Positions 24,904-34,489 are shown, counted from the first letter of the stretch. The stretch is 64,000 nt of DNA from a bacterium (GCA_035295165.1 DATGJN010000103.1:1-64000); one strand, 5' to 3'. The notes: a model not told the origin generated them from the letters alone. Numbers and translations: made by a program.

Positions 24904-25542
24904 CTAGGGGGCGATCCGCGTTCCACGCAGGCAAAAGAACGGGTGGATCCTCTCCGCCGTCGCCTGGAAGCCGACGGTCCTCACGCGCTCGGCGAGAACG
25001 GCCGGATGGTAGTACACTTTCACGATCGAGAACGTCCGGCCGTCGAGCAGCGCGCGTTGTTCGTAGATCCCTTCTCGGGCGGGGACCGGATAGTTCGGCA
25101 GGTCGTCGCACTGGTCGACGATGAACAGGTGTCCCTCAGGACGCACCGCGCTGCACGTGCGCACGAGAAACGCGTCGACGAGATCCGGCGGCACGTGAGA
25201 AAGAAAGAACGCGCTGAACACAAGATCGTACTGCCGGTCGGCCGTCCACTGGAAGAGGTCCGCCTGTCTGTACTCGACCCGTGCATCGGCGATCCGCTGT
25301 CGGTTGATCTCCATCATTTCCGGGGAGGCGTCGACCACGGTGACGGTCTCGCCGATCCGCACCAGTTCCTCGGTCCAGTTGCCGGTGCCCGGCGCCAGTT
25401 CGAGGACGTCTCGGAGCGGCCCGAGCGCCAGAAGATGCCGTCTGGCGACGGCGAGCGGTCCCGACGAGAGAATCACGTTGTGGTACTCGGGCGCCCGTGC
25501 GCTGTAGTAGGTGATTTGCTCTCGGATGACGTCTCGCTCCAC
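24904..25542 (-). CDS. Class I SAM-dependent methyltransferase
   Basis: This 212-residue methyltransferase has motif I DVLELAPGTGNWTEELVRIG near residue 45, the acidic loop VVDASPEMMEINRQRI, motif IV DLFQWTADRQYDLVFSAFFL and SHVPPDLVDAFL. The N-terminal YYSARAPEYHN helix is common in ubiquinone/small-molecule type methyltransferases. No substrate is evident. It probably shares a transcript with the BKACE gene behind it and is divergent from the FAD oxidoreductase gene. Confidence 0.88.
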   Translation of the reverse strand: MERDVIREQITYYSARAPEYHNVILSSGPLAVARRHLLALGPLRDVLELAPGTGNWTEELVRIGETVTVVDASPEMMEINRQRIADARVEYRQADLFQWTADRQYDLVFSAFFLSHVPPDLVDAFLVRTCSAVRPEGHLFIVDQCDDLPNYPVPAREGIYEQRALLDGRTFSIVKVYYHPAVLAERVRTVGFQATAERIHPFFCLRGTRIAP

Positions 25543-25736
25543 AAGAGTATTCTACCAGCCCCGGGGCGAGATGCTCAGGGTGCCGCGCGTGCCGCCAGCC
25601 CGTGGCCGGTGCCGACGTTGGGCCCTCCAGGTCATCGCCGCTTCCCGAGCGAAACACCTGTCGAACCGTCGTCGCCCGCGGCGTCGCCGGGAGCCCGGGA
25701 TGGACGGGGCACACAGGTGCCTGGAGGTGCGGAGCG

Positions 25737-26849
25737 GTGAAGGTCGTGGTGATCGGCGCGGGGATCGTCGGGGCGTCCGTCGCGTATCGACTTGCTCGGG
25801 CCGGGGCATCGGTGACGATCTTGGAGGCGCGCTGGGTCGGGAGCGGCACGTCGTCCGCCAGCCTCGCCTGGATCAACGCCAACAACAAGCCGCCCCGTTC
25901 GTACCATGAGCTGAACGCTGCGGGCCTGCGCGCCCACGAGGCGCTCCGCGAGGAGTTCCCCGGGATGTCATGGTGGCACCGGGATGGCAACGTGGAGTGG
26001 GCCGTCGACGTCGCCGCACGGACGGCGCTCGGGCGGCGCATCGCGCGGCTGCGCGAGTGGGGGTATGCGGCCGAGGAGATCACCGCGCGGCGGTTGGGCG
26101 AGCTCGAGCCCGACATCGATCCCGGGCCGCTCCGCGGCGCGAGCATCGCGTATTTTCCCGAGGAAGGATGGCTCGATCCGGTCGTGTACGCGCACGCGAT
26201 GGTCGAGGCGGCGATCGGCGCGGGCGCCCGCCTCCTCGTGCACGAGCCGGTTCGGGAGATCCGTCGCACGGGCGAGCGCGTGGTTGGCGTCACGACGGGC
26301 GGCGGACAGAGGCACGACGCCGATTGCGTCGTCAACTGCGCCGGCCGATGGGCGAACGACGTCGCCGGGGAGGTCGGGCTCGGCATCCCGCTCGCGCCCA
26401 CGATGGGTCTGCTCGCCATCACGCCCCCCGTTCCGGTGCGCCTGCGGGTCGTTGTCCACGCGCCATGCTGTCAGGTTCGGCCCGACGGCGGGGGGCGCCT
26501 CATGGTGCAGGCGGACGATACCGACGAGATGATGACGCCGGAGACGCTCCCGAGCGCCGCGCTCGAGCCGGCCGCTGACATTGTCCGCCGGGCCGCGCGC
26601 CTGCTCCCGGGGATCGAGGGCGTGGGACCCGAGGCGGTGCGCATCGGGACCCGTGCGTATCCCGCCGACGGGTTTTCGGCGGTGGGGCCGCTGCCGGGCG
26701 TGACCGGATATTATCTGGCGGTGACCCACAGTGGGGTCACAATGGCGCCGGCGCTCGGGACGATCATCGCGGACGAGATCGTGCTGGACCGGGAGGACGC
26801 CCGGCTGGCGACGTTCCGGCCCGGCCGATTCTCGGCGGAGCGCTCTTGA
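25737..26849 (+). CDS. FAD-dependent oxidoreductase, DAO (glycine/D-amino acid oxidase) family
   Basis: This 370-residue flavoprotein begins with the dinucleotide fold KVVVIGAGIVGASVAYRLAR (GAGIVG fingerprint), followed by the acidic end of strand two, TILEARW, and SGTSSASLAWINANN where FAD binds. The substrate domain contains GASIAYFPEEGWLDPVVYAH and DCVVNCAGRWANDV. The C-terminal flavin segment is DGFSAVGPLPGVTGYYLAVT followed by HSGVTMAP. Likely substrates are N-methyl or D-amino acids. GTG 25737 was chosen because GGAGGTGCGGAG precedes it; the frame is open 135 bp further upstream without homology. Confidence 0.88.
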   Translation: MKVVVIGAGIVGASVAYRLARAGASVTILEARWVGSGTSSASLAWINANNKPPRSYHELNAAGLRAHEALREEFPGMSWWHRDGNVEWAVDVAARTALGRRIARLREWGYAAEEITARRLGELEPDIDPGPLRGASIAYFPEEGWLDPVVYAHAMVEAAIGAGARLLVHEPVREIRRTGERVVGVTTGGGQRHDADCVVNCAGRWANDVAGEVGLGIPLAPTMGLLAITPPVPVRLRVVVHAPCCQVRPDGGGRLMVQADDTDEMMTPETLPSAALEPAADIVRRAARLLPGIEGVGPEAVRIGTRAYPADGFSAVGPLPGVTGYYLAVTHSGVTMAPALGTIIADEIVLDREDARLATFRPGRFSAERS

Positions 26850-26921
26850 GCGCGGCCCGGCGCACGCCGTGACTCGACGGGCGGCCGGGCGTCATCCGGG
26901 CTTCCGCCGGGCCGCGCGCGA

Positions 26922-27902
26922 TCATTGCTCCGTCGTGAGCACGCCGGAGAACCAGACGAGGGACTGTTGGATCCGCTCGAACAGCCGGCTCCCGTGCGTG
27001 CCGTCGTGTTCCACGACGTCGTGGCGCACGCCGGCGTCGGCGAGGTGGCGGCTCAGCATGCGGTGCCCGTAGTGGAGCTCGAACTCGTCGTGATAGCCGA
27101 CGTCGAGTCGAATGCCGAGCAGCCGGCGGAGGTTCGCGAGCCGCGGCTGCCACGAGACGACGGGGTCGTAGCTGAGCCACTTCTCCCAGAGGTCCGGGAT
27201 GACTCTGCCGCTCGGGAACTCGACCGGCAGGTCCACGTAGAATGGCGGGTTCGCCACGTTCGGCGTGTAGCAGGACGCCAACCCGTAGCAGAACCACGAG
27301 TTCAAGTCGCCGTTGATGGGGCCGTTCGGCGGTTCCGGGAAGCGCGAGTTGTAGAAGCGGTAGAACCAGGGCTTGTGGGTGTAGTCGAAGTACGAATCGG
27401 CGGACAGGAGCAGCATCGCGCCGAAGACGTCGGGGTTGCGCGAGCCGAGATGCCAGGCGCCCAGGCCGCCGGACGAGATGCCGAAGACGCCTCGACTGTC
27501 CCGCTCGGGAATCGTTCGATAAGTGCGATCCACGTGCGCCACGATCTCGCGGGTGACGTACTGCTCGAAGTTGCCGTTGACCGGCGAGTCGACCCACTGG
27601 CTGCAGCCCCAGCGGCTCCAGCCGTCCGGCATGATGACGATCATCTCCTCGGCGCCGCGGTTGCGAATCGCGTCGTCGATCACGTCTCCGATCGGCGGGC
27701 GGAGCGCCCCGCCTTGCACCTGCGGGCCCTCGATCCAGCCCGTGGCGCGCCGGCCGAACCCGTGGAGGAGGTACGCCACCGGGAATCGCCGTTCCGACCG
27801 TGCGTACCCCGGAGGCAGATACACTACGAGGTCTCGGCGCGCGGGATCGCCGATTACATTGCCCGCCAGGTGCCGGCTGTCGATCTGGACAACCTCGATC
27901 AT
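26922..27902 (-). CDS. Putative esterase, alpha/beta hydrolase (esterase D/enterochelin esterase type)
   Basis: This 326-residue alpha/beta hydrolase has an N-terminal domain DLVVYLPPGYARSERRFPVA then YLLHGFGRRATGWI near residue 47 (oxyanion region HGFG). The nucleophile elbow is VFGISSGGLGAWHLG, with Ser in G-I-S-S-G. EFELHYGHRMLSRHL and HDVVEHDGTHGSRLF near the C-terminus supply the acidic and His residues. There is no signal peptide, so it is cytoplasmic. ATG 27902 was chosen with GGAGCGAGGAGG upstream. It is divergent from the molybdopterin oxidoreductase gene. Confidence 0.85.
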   Translation of the reverse strand: MIEVVQIDSRHLAGNVIGDPARRDLVVYLPPGYARSERRFPVAYLLHGFGRRATGWIEGPQVQGGALRPPIGDVIDDAIRNRGAEEMIVIMPDGWSRWGCSQWVDSPVNGNFEQYVTREIVAHVDRTYRTIPERDSRGVFGISSGGLGAWHLGSRNPDVFGAMLLLSADSYFDYTHKPWFYRFYNSRFPEPPNGPINGDLNSWFCYGLASCYTPNVANPPFYVDLPVEFPSGRVIPDLWEKWLSYDPVVSWQPRLANLRRLLGIRLDVGYHDEFELHYGHRMLSRHLADAGVRHDVVEHDGTHGSRLFERIQQSLVWFSGVLTTEQ

Positions 27903-28038
27903 CGGTCCGCCTCCTCGCTCCCGGGGCATGCTCCCTGCCGCGTGCCCGCGGAGACACCGGAGGTTTCTTCCGACGGCGCGGGGCCGCCTCCCTGTCGCGG
28001 AACGCCCGACACGGCCGACAGGGAAGCCCGCCCGAGTG

Positions 28039-30399
28039 ATGAATGAGTTTCTCCGTCGCATGCTCACGGGAGGCCACGATCGCATGGATCGCAACCTGCG
28101 TCCGCACACATCGCACTGGGGCGCCTTCGACGCGGAAGTGACCGACGGCGTCCTGACGAAGATCCGCCCGTTCCGCCTCGATCCCGACCCATCGCCAATC
28201 TTGGAGAACATCGTGGACAGCGTTCGGCACGGGACCCGCATCGCGCAGCCGATGGTCCGGGCGGGCTGGCTCGACCGAGGCCCCGGCCCGGACGAGCGCC
28301 GCGGCGCGGAGCCGTTCGTCCCGGTCGACTGGGCGACCGCGATCCGCGTGCTCGCCGCCGAGCTGCGGCGGGTGATTGAGGCCCACGGCCCTCAGGCGAT
28401 CTACGGCGGTTCCTACGGCTGGGCCAGCGCCGGGCGATTTCACCACGCGCAGAGCCAGCTGCACCGGTTTCTGAACTGCCTCGGGGGATTCACGCGATCG
28501 ATCAATACGTACAGCCTCGGCGCGTCGCGCGTGATCCTGCCCCACGTCATCGGTACCCACGACGATCTGATCACCCGGGGCACCTCGTGGCCCGTGATCG
28601 CCGCCCATACGCAGCTCGTCGTGTGCTTCGGCGGCATCCCGCTCAAGAACACCGCGGTCGCCTCTGGCGGTGTGACGCGCCACACCGTGCGTGACCATCT
28701 CGGCGACGCCGCGTCGCGGGGGGTGGAGTTCGTTCACGTCAGCCCCCTGCGCGACGACTTACCGGCGTTCCTGGACGCGCAGTGGCTGCCCCTCGTGCCC
28801 GGGAGCGACGTCGCCCTGATGCTGGCGATCGCGCACGTGCTCGTCACCGAGGGGCTGCACGATCGTGCGTTTCTCGCACGGTACTGTGTGGGATTCGAGC
28901 GGTTCGAGCGGTACGTGCGCGGGCTCGACGACGGACGGGCGAAAAACCCTGAGTGGGCCGAGGCGATCACCGAGATCCCTGCGGAGGTGGTGCGCGCGCT
29001 CGCCCGCCGGATGGCGTCCCGGCGCACGCTCGTGACGGTGAGTTGGTCGCTGCAGCGCGCCGATCATGGGGAGCAGGTGCCCTGGATGGGCATCGTGCTG
29101 GCGGCGATGCTCGGTCAGATCGGATTGCCCGGCGGTGGGTTCGGCTTCGGATATGGGTCCGTGCACGGGGTCGGCGCGCCGTTCTACGGCGGGTGGCCCG
29201 CCCTGCCTCAAGGGAGGAACGCGGTGGACGCGTTCATCCCGGTGGCGCGGATCTCGGACATGCTGCTCCACCCGGGCGAGCCGTTCGACTACGACGGGCG
29301 GCGGCTCTCCTATCCTCACGTACGGCTCGTGTACTGGTGCGGCGGCAACCCGTTTCATCACCACCAGGACCTCGGCCGCCTCCGCCGGGCGCTCGGACGT
29401 GCCGAGACGATCGTCGTGCACGATCCGTTCTGGACCGCGATGGCCCGCCACGCCGACATCGTCCTGCCGTCGACGATCACGCTGGAACGGAACGACATCG
29501 GTGCGTCGCGGAACGAGCCGTATCTCGTGGCCATGCACCAAGCGCTCGAGCCGCACGCCCAGTCGCGCAACGACTACGACATCTTAACCGATCTCGCGAA
29601 CGTCCTCGGGGTCGGTGAACGGTTCACCGAAGGGCGCAGCGACGAGGCGTGGCTCCGGCACATGTACGATGGGTGGCGCGCGGCGATGGCCAGATCGGGG
29701 GTCCACCCGCCGGCGTTCGAGGAATTCTGGCGTGGGGGATACCTGGAGGTGCCGCCGCACGAGGAAGCCGTCGTGTTGTTCGACGCGTTCCGGCGTGACC
29801 CGGCGGGATCGCCGCTCGGCACGCCGAGCGGCCGGATCGAGATCTTCTCCGAGACGGTTCACGGGTTTCACTACGACGACTGTCCCGGCCACCCCACGTG
29901 GCTTGAGCCCGTCGAGTGGCTCAAGTCTCGGCGCGCCGCTCGGTTCCCGCTCGTGCTGATCGCGAACAACCCCCGAACGCGCCTGCACAGTCAGCTGGAT
30001 GTCGGCGCGTTCAGCCAGGCGGCCAAGGTCAAGGGTCGGGAGCCGATCCGCATGCATCCCGCCGACGCCGCGTCCCGCGGTATCGCGGCCGGGGATGTGG
30101 TGCGTGTCTTCAACGACCGCGGCGGCTGCCTCGCCGGCGCGGTCGTCAGCGAGGACGTCCGCCGTGGGGTCGTGCAGCTGTCGACCGGAGCGTGGTACGA
30201 TCCCCTCGACCCCGCCGGCGATGAGTGGATGTGCGTGCACGGAAACCCGAACGTGCTGACGCTCGACAAGGGGACGTCGCGGCTGGCCCAGGGCTGCACG
30301 GGCCAGCAGACGTTGGTGGAGGTCGAGCGCTGGAACCGTCCCGTGCCGCCGATCAAGGTGCTCGACCCGCCCCCGGTCGAGCGCCGCGCGGAGGTGTAA
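28039..30399 (+). CDS. Molybdopterin-dependent oxidoreductase, DMSO/TMAO/biotin sulfoxide reductase type
   Basis: This 786-residue Mo-bis-MGD enzyme has no N-terminal Cys cluster, so no FeS centre. It has HTSHWGAFDAEV at the start. The Mo ligand is Ser159 in INTYSLGASR, the DMSO-reductase (type III) class. MGD-binding segments include VYWCGGNPFHHHQDLGRLRR, VVHDPFWTAMARHADIVLPS and TLERNDIGASRNE. The C-terminal molydop-binding domain includes IANNPRTRLHSQLDVGAFSQ. No twin-arginine signal is visible, so like BisC it is probably cytoplasmic, reducing a sulfoxide or N-oxide. No dedicated subunit genes are adjacent. ATG 28039 or the in-frame ATG at 28084 may be the start. Confidence 0.92.
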   Translation: MNEFLRRMLTGGHDRMDRNLRPHTSHWGAFDAEVTDGVLTKIRPFRLDPDPSPILENIVDSVRHGTRIAQPMVRAGWLDRGPGPDERRGAEPFVPVDWATAIRVLAAELRRVIEAHGPQAIYGGSYGWASAGRFHHAQSQLHRFLNCLGGFTRSINTYSLGASRVILPHVIGTHDDLITRGTSWPVIAAHTQLVVCFGGIPLKNTAVASGGVTRHTVRDHLGDAASRGVEFVHVSPLRDDLPAFLDAQWLPLVPGSDVALMLAIAHVLVTEGLHDRAFLARYCVGFERFERYVRGLDDGRAKNPEWAEAITEIPAEVVRALARRMASRRTLVTVSWSLQRADHGEQVPWMGIVLAAMLGQIGLPGGGFGFGYGSVHGVGAPFYGGWPALPQGRNAVDAFIPVARISDMLLHPGEPFDYDGRRLSYPHVRLVYWCGGNPFHHHQDLGRLRRALGRAETIVVHDPFWTAMARHADIVLPSTITLERNDIGASRNEPYLVAMHQALEPHAQSRNDYDILTDLANVLGVGERFTEGRSDEAWLRHMYDGWRAAMARSGVHPPAFEEFWRGGYLEVPPHEEAVVLFDAFRRDPAGSPLGTPSGRIEIFSETVHGFHYDDCPGHPTWLEPVEWLKSRRAARFPLVLIANNPRTRLHSQLDVGAFSQAAKVKGREPIRMHPADAASRGIAAGDVVRVFNDRGGCLAGAVVSEDVRRGVVQLSTGAWYDPLDPAGDEWMCVHGNPNVLTLDKGTSRLAQGCTGQQTLVEVERWNRPVPPIKVLDPPPVERRAEV

Positions 30400-30448
30400 C
30401 GTCCGCGACTACTTCCTGCGGACCACGCGCCTCGGGTTCGGGCGCTGG

Positions 30449-30937
30449 GTGGTCGCCGACCTGCCGGTCGCGGTCGCGCTGTGGAGCGATCCCGTGGTGA
30501 CGCAGTTCATCGGCGGCGCGCTCTCCCCCGCACAGGTGGAGGAGAAGCTCGCCCGGGAGATCGAGTTGATGCGCACCCACGGCGTCCAGTACTGGCCGCT
30601 CTTTCTCCTGCGCACCGGTGAGCACGTGGGGTGCGGCGGACTGCGACCGTACCGACTGGAGGACCGAATCTACGAGATGGGGTTTCATTTTCGGCCAGCG
30701 TACTGGGGACAGGGGTTGGCGCAGGAGGCGGGGCGAGGAATTATCGCGTTCGCATTCGAGACGCTCGGTGCCGCGGCCGTCTTTGCCGGCCACCACCCGG
30801 CGAACGCGGCGTCGCGGAGGGTGCTCGAGAAGCTCGGCCTGCGCTTCACGCACGACGAGTTCTACCCGCCGACCGGCCTCAGGCACCCGTCCTATCTGCT
30901 CACGCGTCCGGAGACCGCACCGCGCGAACCGGCGTAG
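30449..30937 (+). CDS. GNAT-family N-acetyltransferase (RimJ-like)
   Basis: This acetyltransferase shows VALWSDPVVTQFIGG near the N-terminus and RIYEMGFHFRPAYWGQGLAQ EAGRGII-type acetyl-CoA loop in the middle. HHPANAASRRVLEKLGLRFT at the end is typical of the GNAT_3 group. The listed start is GTG 30449. However, homology appears to extend upstream in the same frame (DYFLRTTRLGFGRW, from about 30407), and that part has no ATG, GTG or TTG. The start may be CTG 30416, or the start codon may have been lost or misread. It begins only about 10 bp after the reductase stop if the longer form is real. Confidence 0.8.
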   Translation: MVADLPVAVALWSDPVVTQFIGGALSPAQVEEKLAREIELMRTHGVQYWPLFLLRTGEHVGCGGLRPYRLEDRIYEMGFHFRPAYWGQGLAQEAGRGIIAFAFETLGAAAVFAGHHPANAASRRVLEKLGLRFTHDEFYPPTGLRHPSYLLTRPETAPREPA

Positions 30938-30978
30938 CGCGTCCCGGCGCGTCTCTGACCGGGGAACGTGCGCCGGTG

Positions 30979-32268
30979 CTAGCGTCCGGGGCCGGCGACG
31001 TCGAGGACGATCGCCAGGGCCAGGCGCGCGGATGCTTCGAGCAGCGCGGGGTCGACGCGATCCACGGTGTCCCTGGGAGTGTCGTAGTCGGGATCGTCCG
31101 GCCGCAGTAAGAATACGACCGGCACCCCGATCCGTTCGAAGTTCAGGTGGTCGCTTCCGCCATCGTGGCTCGGGGCCGCGGCGATCCCGAGCTCACCCGC
31201 CAGGCGTGTGGCCGTGCGCACGAGCGTGTCGCTGCCGTGGTACGTTGAGAGCAGAAGCCGTTGGCCGACCCCCTCCATGTCCAGGTTGACAAACCCGACG
31301 ATCGGGTCGGGGCCGTGATGGTCGACGTAGTACGCGGAGCCGTAGAGCCCCTCTTCCTCTGCGCCGAAGAACACGAACCGCACCGTGTCGCCGAGCGGCA
31401 CAGACTTGAGGACCTCTGCGACGTCGAGCACGACGGCGACGCCGGAGGTGTTGTCGTTCGCGCCCGGCGCACCCTCGACCGTGTCGCGGTGCGCGCCGAC
31501 GACCAGGACCCGGTGTGTGTCGCGCGTGCCCGGTTTGGTCGCAATGATGTTCCAGGTCGTGCGCTGTTCGTCCGCGGCCTGCACGTTGAGGCGCATCGTC
31601 ACGGGGCCGGATCGCGCCGCGGCCAGCAGCTGCTGCCCCTCGGCTCCTGAGAGGCCGACGACCGCAATCTTCATGGGAGCGCCGAGCGTTCCGGCGAACT
31701 CGCCGGGCTGTGTGTTGTAAATCACGACGCCGACCGCGCCGGCCGCGGCCGCCGCCTCGGCTTTGGCGTGGAACGTCGCGCCGCCGCGCTCGATGAGCGC
31801 GATCTTCCCCGCCGCCGCACCGCCGGCGAAATCTTCGGGACGGCCGAGCGCCGCGGCGAACACCTCGGCGGTCGCGCCGGCCGCCGGCGTGGAGCCCGAG
31901 TGCTGCAGCACGTGCGGGTGCAGCGCCAGACCGGGCTGCGAGGGCACGGCCAGCGAGACCGTACGCACCGCGAAATACGAGAGCGGAAACGGCTGCCACT
32001 CGACCGCGTACCCGTCGCGGGCAAGCTGCCCGGCGATGTACTCGCCCGAGGTCCGGTCCTCAGGCGTGCCGGCGACGTGGGGCCCGATCTTCTGCGCCAG
32101 CGCGAGTACGTGCTGGTAGGCACGGGCTCCGGACACGCGCGCCAGCACCGCCGTCGGAAGCTCGGCGCCGGAGGGGACCGCCGGGAGCAGGGCCGCCACC
32201 ACCAGCGCTGCGATGCCGGTCGCGAGTCGCGCGGGGATTCTCTGGGCGCGGATGGCTGTGGGTTTCAT
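30979..32268 (-). CDS. Secreted M28-family zinc aminopeptidase with PA domain
   Basis: This 429-residue exopeptidase is exported by an N-terminal signal (hydrophobic residues about 16-32, ending PSGA). The PA insert spans roughly residues 125-220 (KIALIERGGATFHAKAEAAA). The M28 catalytic core has zinc ligands His in VVGAHRDTV, Asp in GANDNTSG, Glu pair in FFGAEEEGLYGS, Asp in GFVNLDMEG and His in GSDHLNFERIGVP. All expected ligands are present. It probably releases amino acids from peptides outside the membrane, which fits the amino acid and peptide importers nearby. It is convergent with the GNAT gene. Confidence 0.92.
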   Translation of the reverse strand: MKPTAIRAQRIPARLATGIAALVVAALLPAVPSGAELPTAVLARVSGARAYQHVLALAQKIGPHVAGTPEDRTSGEYIAGQLARDGYAVEWQPFPLSYFAVRTVSLAVPSQPGLALHPHVLQHSGSTPAAGATAEVFAAALGRPEDFAGGAAAGKIALIERGGATFHAKAEAAAAAGAVGVVIYNTQPGEFAGTLGAPMKIAVVGLSGAEGQQLLAAARSGPVTMRLNVQAADEQRTTWNIIATKPGTRDTHRVLVVGAHRDTVEGAPGANDNTSGVAVVLDVAEVLKSVPLGDTVRFVFFGAEEEGLYGSAYYVDHHGPDPIVGFVNLDMEGVGQRLLLSTYHGSDTLVRTATRLAGELGIAAAPSHDGGSDHLNFERIGVPVVFLLRPDDPDYDTPRDTVDRVDPALLEASARLALAIVLDVAGPGR

Positions 32269-32465
32269 CGCGATCGCCTCCCGGCGAAGCTGTGGATCCT
32301 AGTGTAGCATTCCCGAATCGCGCTTCGCAGCGCGCGAGTGGCCACGTCTTCCGCGCGGGTGTGCTGCGGCGACAGGCGGATCGCGAGTCCTGGAAGAACT
32401 CTCTCAGCGCGGCCGTCAGGGGTGGGCGAATCGATCTGAGACGTGTCGGCCCGGGAGGCTTGAAG

Positions 32466-33202
32466 ATGGAAGAAGAGATCGAGATTCGGATGGCTGATGG
32501 AACCACCGACGCGGTCCTGTATCGGGCGGAGGACGGCCGCCGTCAGCCCGGCGTGATCCATTTACCGACATCGGCGGCATTCGCCCGTCCCACCGCGGCA
32601 TGGCGCGGCGGCTGGCTGTGCTCGGGTACACCGTGCTAATGCCCAATGTGTTCTATCGGACCGGGCGGCCGCCGGTGCTCGACCTTCCTGCGGGCGCAGG
32701 AGACGAGCAGCGAACCAAGCGAATCGCGGAGTTGAGAGCGCCATTGACGCCCGACGCGATGGACCGCGACGTCTCGGCCTACGTCGATTTCCTCGCCGGC
32801 GACCGGTCCGTCGGCGAGGGCGGCATGGGCGTCGTCGGGTACTGTTTCGCGGGCGCTATGGCGATGCGCGCCGCCGCGGCGCGCCCCGGCAGAATGGCCG
32901 CGGCCGCGTCCTTTCACGGCGGCGGCCTCTTCACCGACACTCCGGCGAGCCCGCACCTCGTGCTGCCGCGCACGAACGCCCGATTGTATTTCGGTCACGC
33001 CGTCCAGGACCGCAGCATGCCGGAAGAAGCGATCCACAAGCTGGACCGCGCGCTCGAGGCGTGGGGCGGGAGGTACGAGAGCGAGATCTACGAGGGTGCC
33101 TATCACGGGTGGACCGTGCCCGACAACCCGGTCTACAATCGGCCGCAAGCCGAACGTGCGTTTCAGAAGCTGACGGAGTTGTTCGCGAGCACCCTGCGCT
33201 AG
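32466..33202 (+). pseudogene. Dienelactone hydrolase family gene with a single-base frameshift
   Basis: Two adjacent frames together make one DLH-family alpha/beta hydrolase of about 245 residues. The first reads MEEEIEIRMADGTTDAVLYR then QPGVIHL. After a one-base loss at about 32562 the second continues TDIGGIRPSHRGMARRLAVL then GYTVLMPNVFYRT. The catalytic Cys is in VVGYCFAGAM, Asp in HAVQDRSMP and His in GAYHGWTVP. Total length is one base short of a multiple of three, so a single deletion inside CATTTACC explains it. Either this is a recent mutation or an assembly error. Everything else looks intact. GAGGCTTGAAG precedes the ATG. Confidence 0.8.
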
Positions 33203-33212
33203 ACGTTCTTGG

Positions 33213-33235
33213 GCCCCGCGCCGGGTGCGCGGGGC
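33213..33235. terminator. Hairpin between convergent genes
   Basis: GCCCCGCGC (33213-33221) pairs perfectly with GCGCGGGGC (33227-33235) around CGGGT. It lies between the dienelactone hydrolase gene and the convergent exporter operon and could terminate both. There is no uridine run, as is common in very GC-rich genomes. Confidence 0.5.
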
Positions 33236-33319
33236 TGACCGGCGATGCGCTGCGGCGTTGCGGGCAGGTCACGGTGCGGGCCGGGGCCGAGAGGGTTCCG
33301 GCCCGTGCGGGTGCGGTGT

Positions 33320-34489
33320 TCAGCTGAGCTGTTTGCGAAATCGCCAGACGCTGAGCGAAACCAGCACCACGGTGAACGCGAGCAGCGCGAGGAAGTTCGG
33401 CCAGAGGGCGTCGAGTCCGCTGCCCTTGATCATCGCGCCGCGTGTGATGCGGCCGAAGTGATAGATCGGGTTCAGCACGGTGAGCGGTTGCATCCACTGC
33501 GGCATAGCTTCGACCGGCATCAACGCTCCGGAGAGCGACGTGAGCGGTGGGTTGATGAAGAAGATCGTCAACATCGCCTGCTGCGCGGACCGGGTGAAGG
33601 TCGCCAGCAGGGTCCCGAGACCGATGCCGGAGAACAGGCAGAGGCCCGAGCCTCCCAACACCACGAGCGCGCTGCCGTGCATCGGCACCTGGAACGCGAC
33701 GCGAATCAGCCCCAGCGCGAGCAACGCCATCGCGGAGAGCAGGACGAATACCGGCGCGATCTTGGCAAGGATGATCTCGGCCGTGCTCGCCGGGGACATC
33801 AGGAGTTGCTCGATCGTCCCGAACTCGCGTTCCTTCAGCATCACCGTGGACGCAATGATGGTGCCGTTGAGGATCAACAGCATGCCGAACACGCCGGTCA
33901 CGACGAACCACGAGCTCACGAGGCCCGGGTTGAACAGGAAGGCCGGATCGAGCACCACCGTCCCTCGTTCCGTCACCGGTTGGATTGCGATTTGCGGTGC
34001 GGGCAGGTGCAGCCCCTGCGAGGCAAGGTCGGCGTTGTATGTTTGAATGACGCCTTCCGCGTACCCTTGGCTAATCTGCGCCGTGTTCACGTTCATCGCG
34101 TTGAGGAGGAACTGCACGGTGGTCGGACGACCGCGCACCAGAGCACGCGCGTAGTCGTACGGGATCACCACGCCGGCATCGACCACGCCGCGGCTGATCG
34201 CGTCTCCGAGCCCGCCGGCCGAAAGATAGTACCCTGCCAGGCGGAAGCTTTTGCTCTCGGTCAGCACGGCCACTAACTCGCGGCTCTCCGGCGTCCGGCT
34301 CTCGTCCACGACCCCCAGGCTCACGTTCGAGACCGTCGCGTTCAGCACCGACCCCAGGAGCAGCAACTGCAGGACCGGCGCCACGGTCAGCGAGATAACG
34401 AGGCGCCGGTCGCGAAGGATCTGCCGGAACTCCTTCCCGGCGAGGGCGTGGAACCGGCCGGTGAACAGGATGCGGATGAACGTCCTCAC
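33320..34489 (-). CDS. ybhR: ABC-2 type permease, YbhR-like
   Basis: This 389-residue exporter permease has one N-terminal helix (FRQILRDRRLVISLTVAPVL), a large extracytoplasmic domain (residues about 45-180) and five C-terminal helices. The ABC-2 pattern is REFGTIEQLLMSPASTAEII near residue 220 and GALMPVEAMPQWMQPLTVLN near residue 335. The start is GTG. It follows the second permease by 9 bp. It is the last gene of a five-gene operon of the E. coli ybhGFSR arrangement, an efflux system linked to antibiotics and cations. Confidence 0.9.
   Translation of the reverse strand: MRTFIRILFTGRFHALAGKEFRQILRDRRLVISLTVAPVLQLLLLGSVLNATVSNVSLGVVDESRTPESRELVAVLTESKSFRLAGYYLSAGGLGDAISRGVVDAGVVIPYDYARALVRGRPTTVQFLLNAMNVNTAQISQGYAEGVIQTYNADLASQGLHLPAPQIAIQPVTERGTVVLDPAFLFNPGLVSSWFVVTGVFGMLLILNGTIIASTVMLKEREFGTIEQLLMSPASTAEIILAKIAPVFVLLSAMALLALGLIRVAFQVPMHGSALVVLGGSGLCLFSGIGLGTLLATFTRSAQQAMLTIFFINPPLTSLSGALMPVEAMPQWMQPLTVLNPIYHFGRITRGAMIKGSGLDALWPNFLALLAFTVVLVSLSVWRFRKQLS

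Noticed and set aside
26764-28737. 657-codon minus-strand frame spanning the esterase and reductase
   Set aside because: It runs across two real genes in a different frame and lacks hydrolase motifs; the esterase is in the frame ending at 26922.
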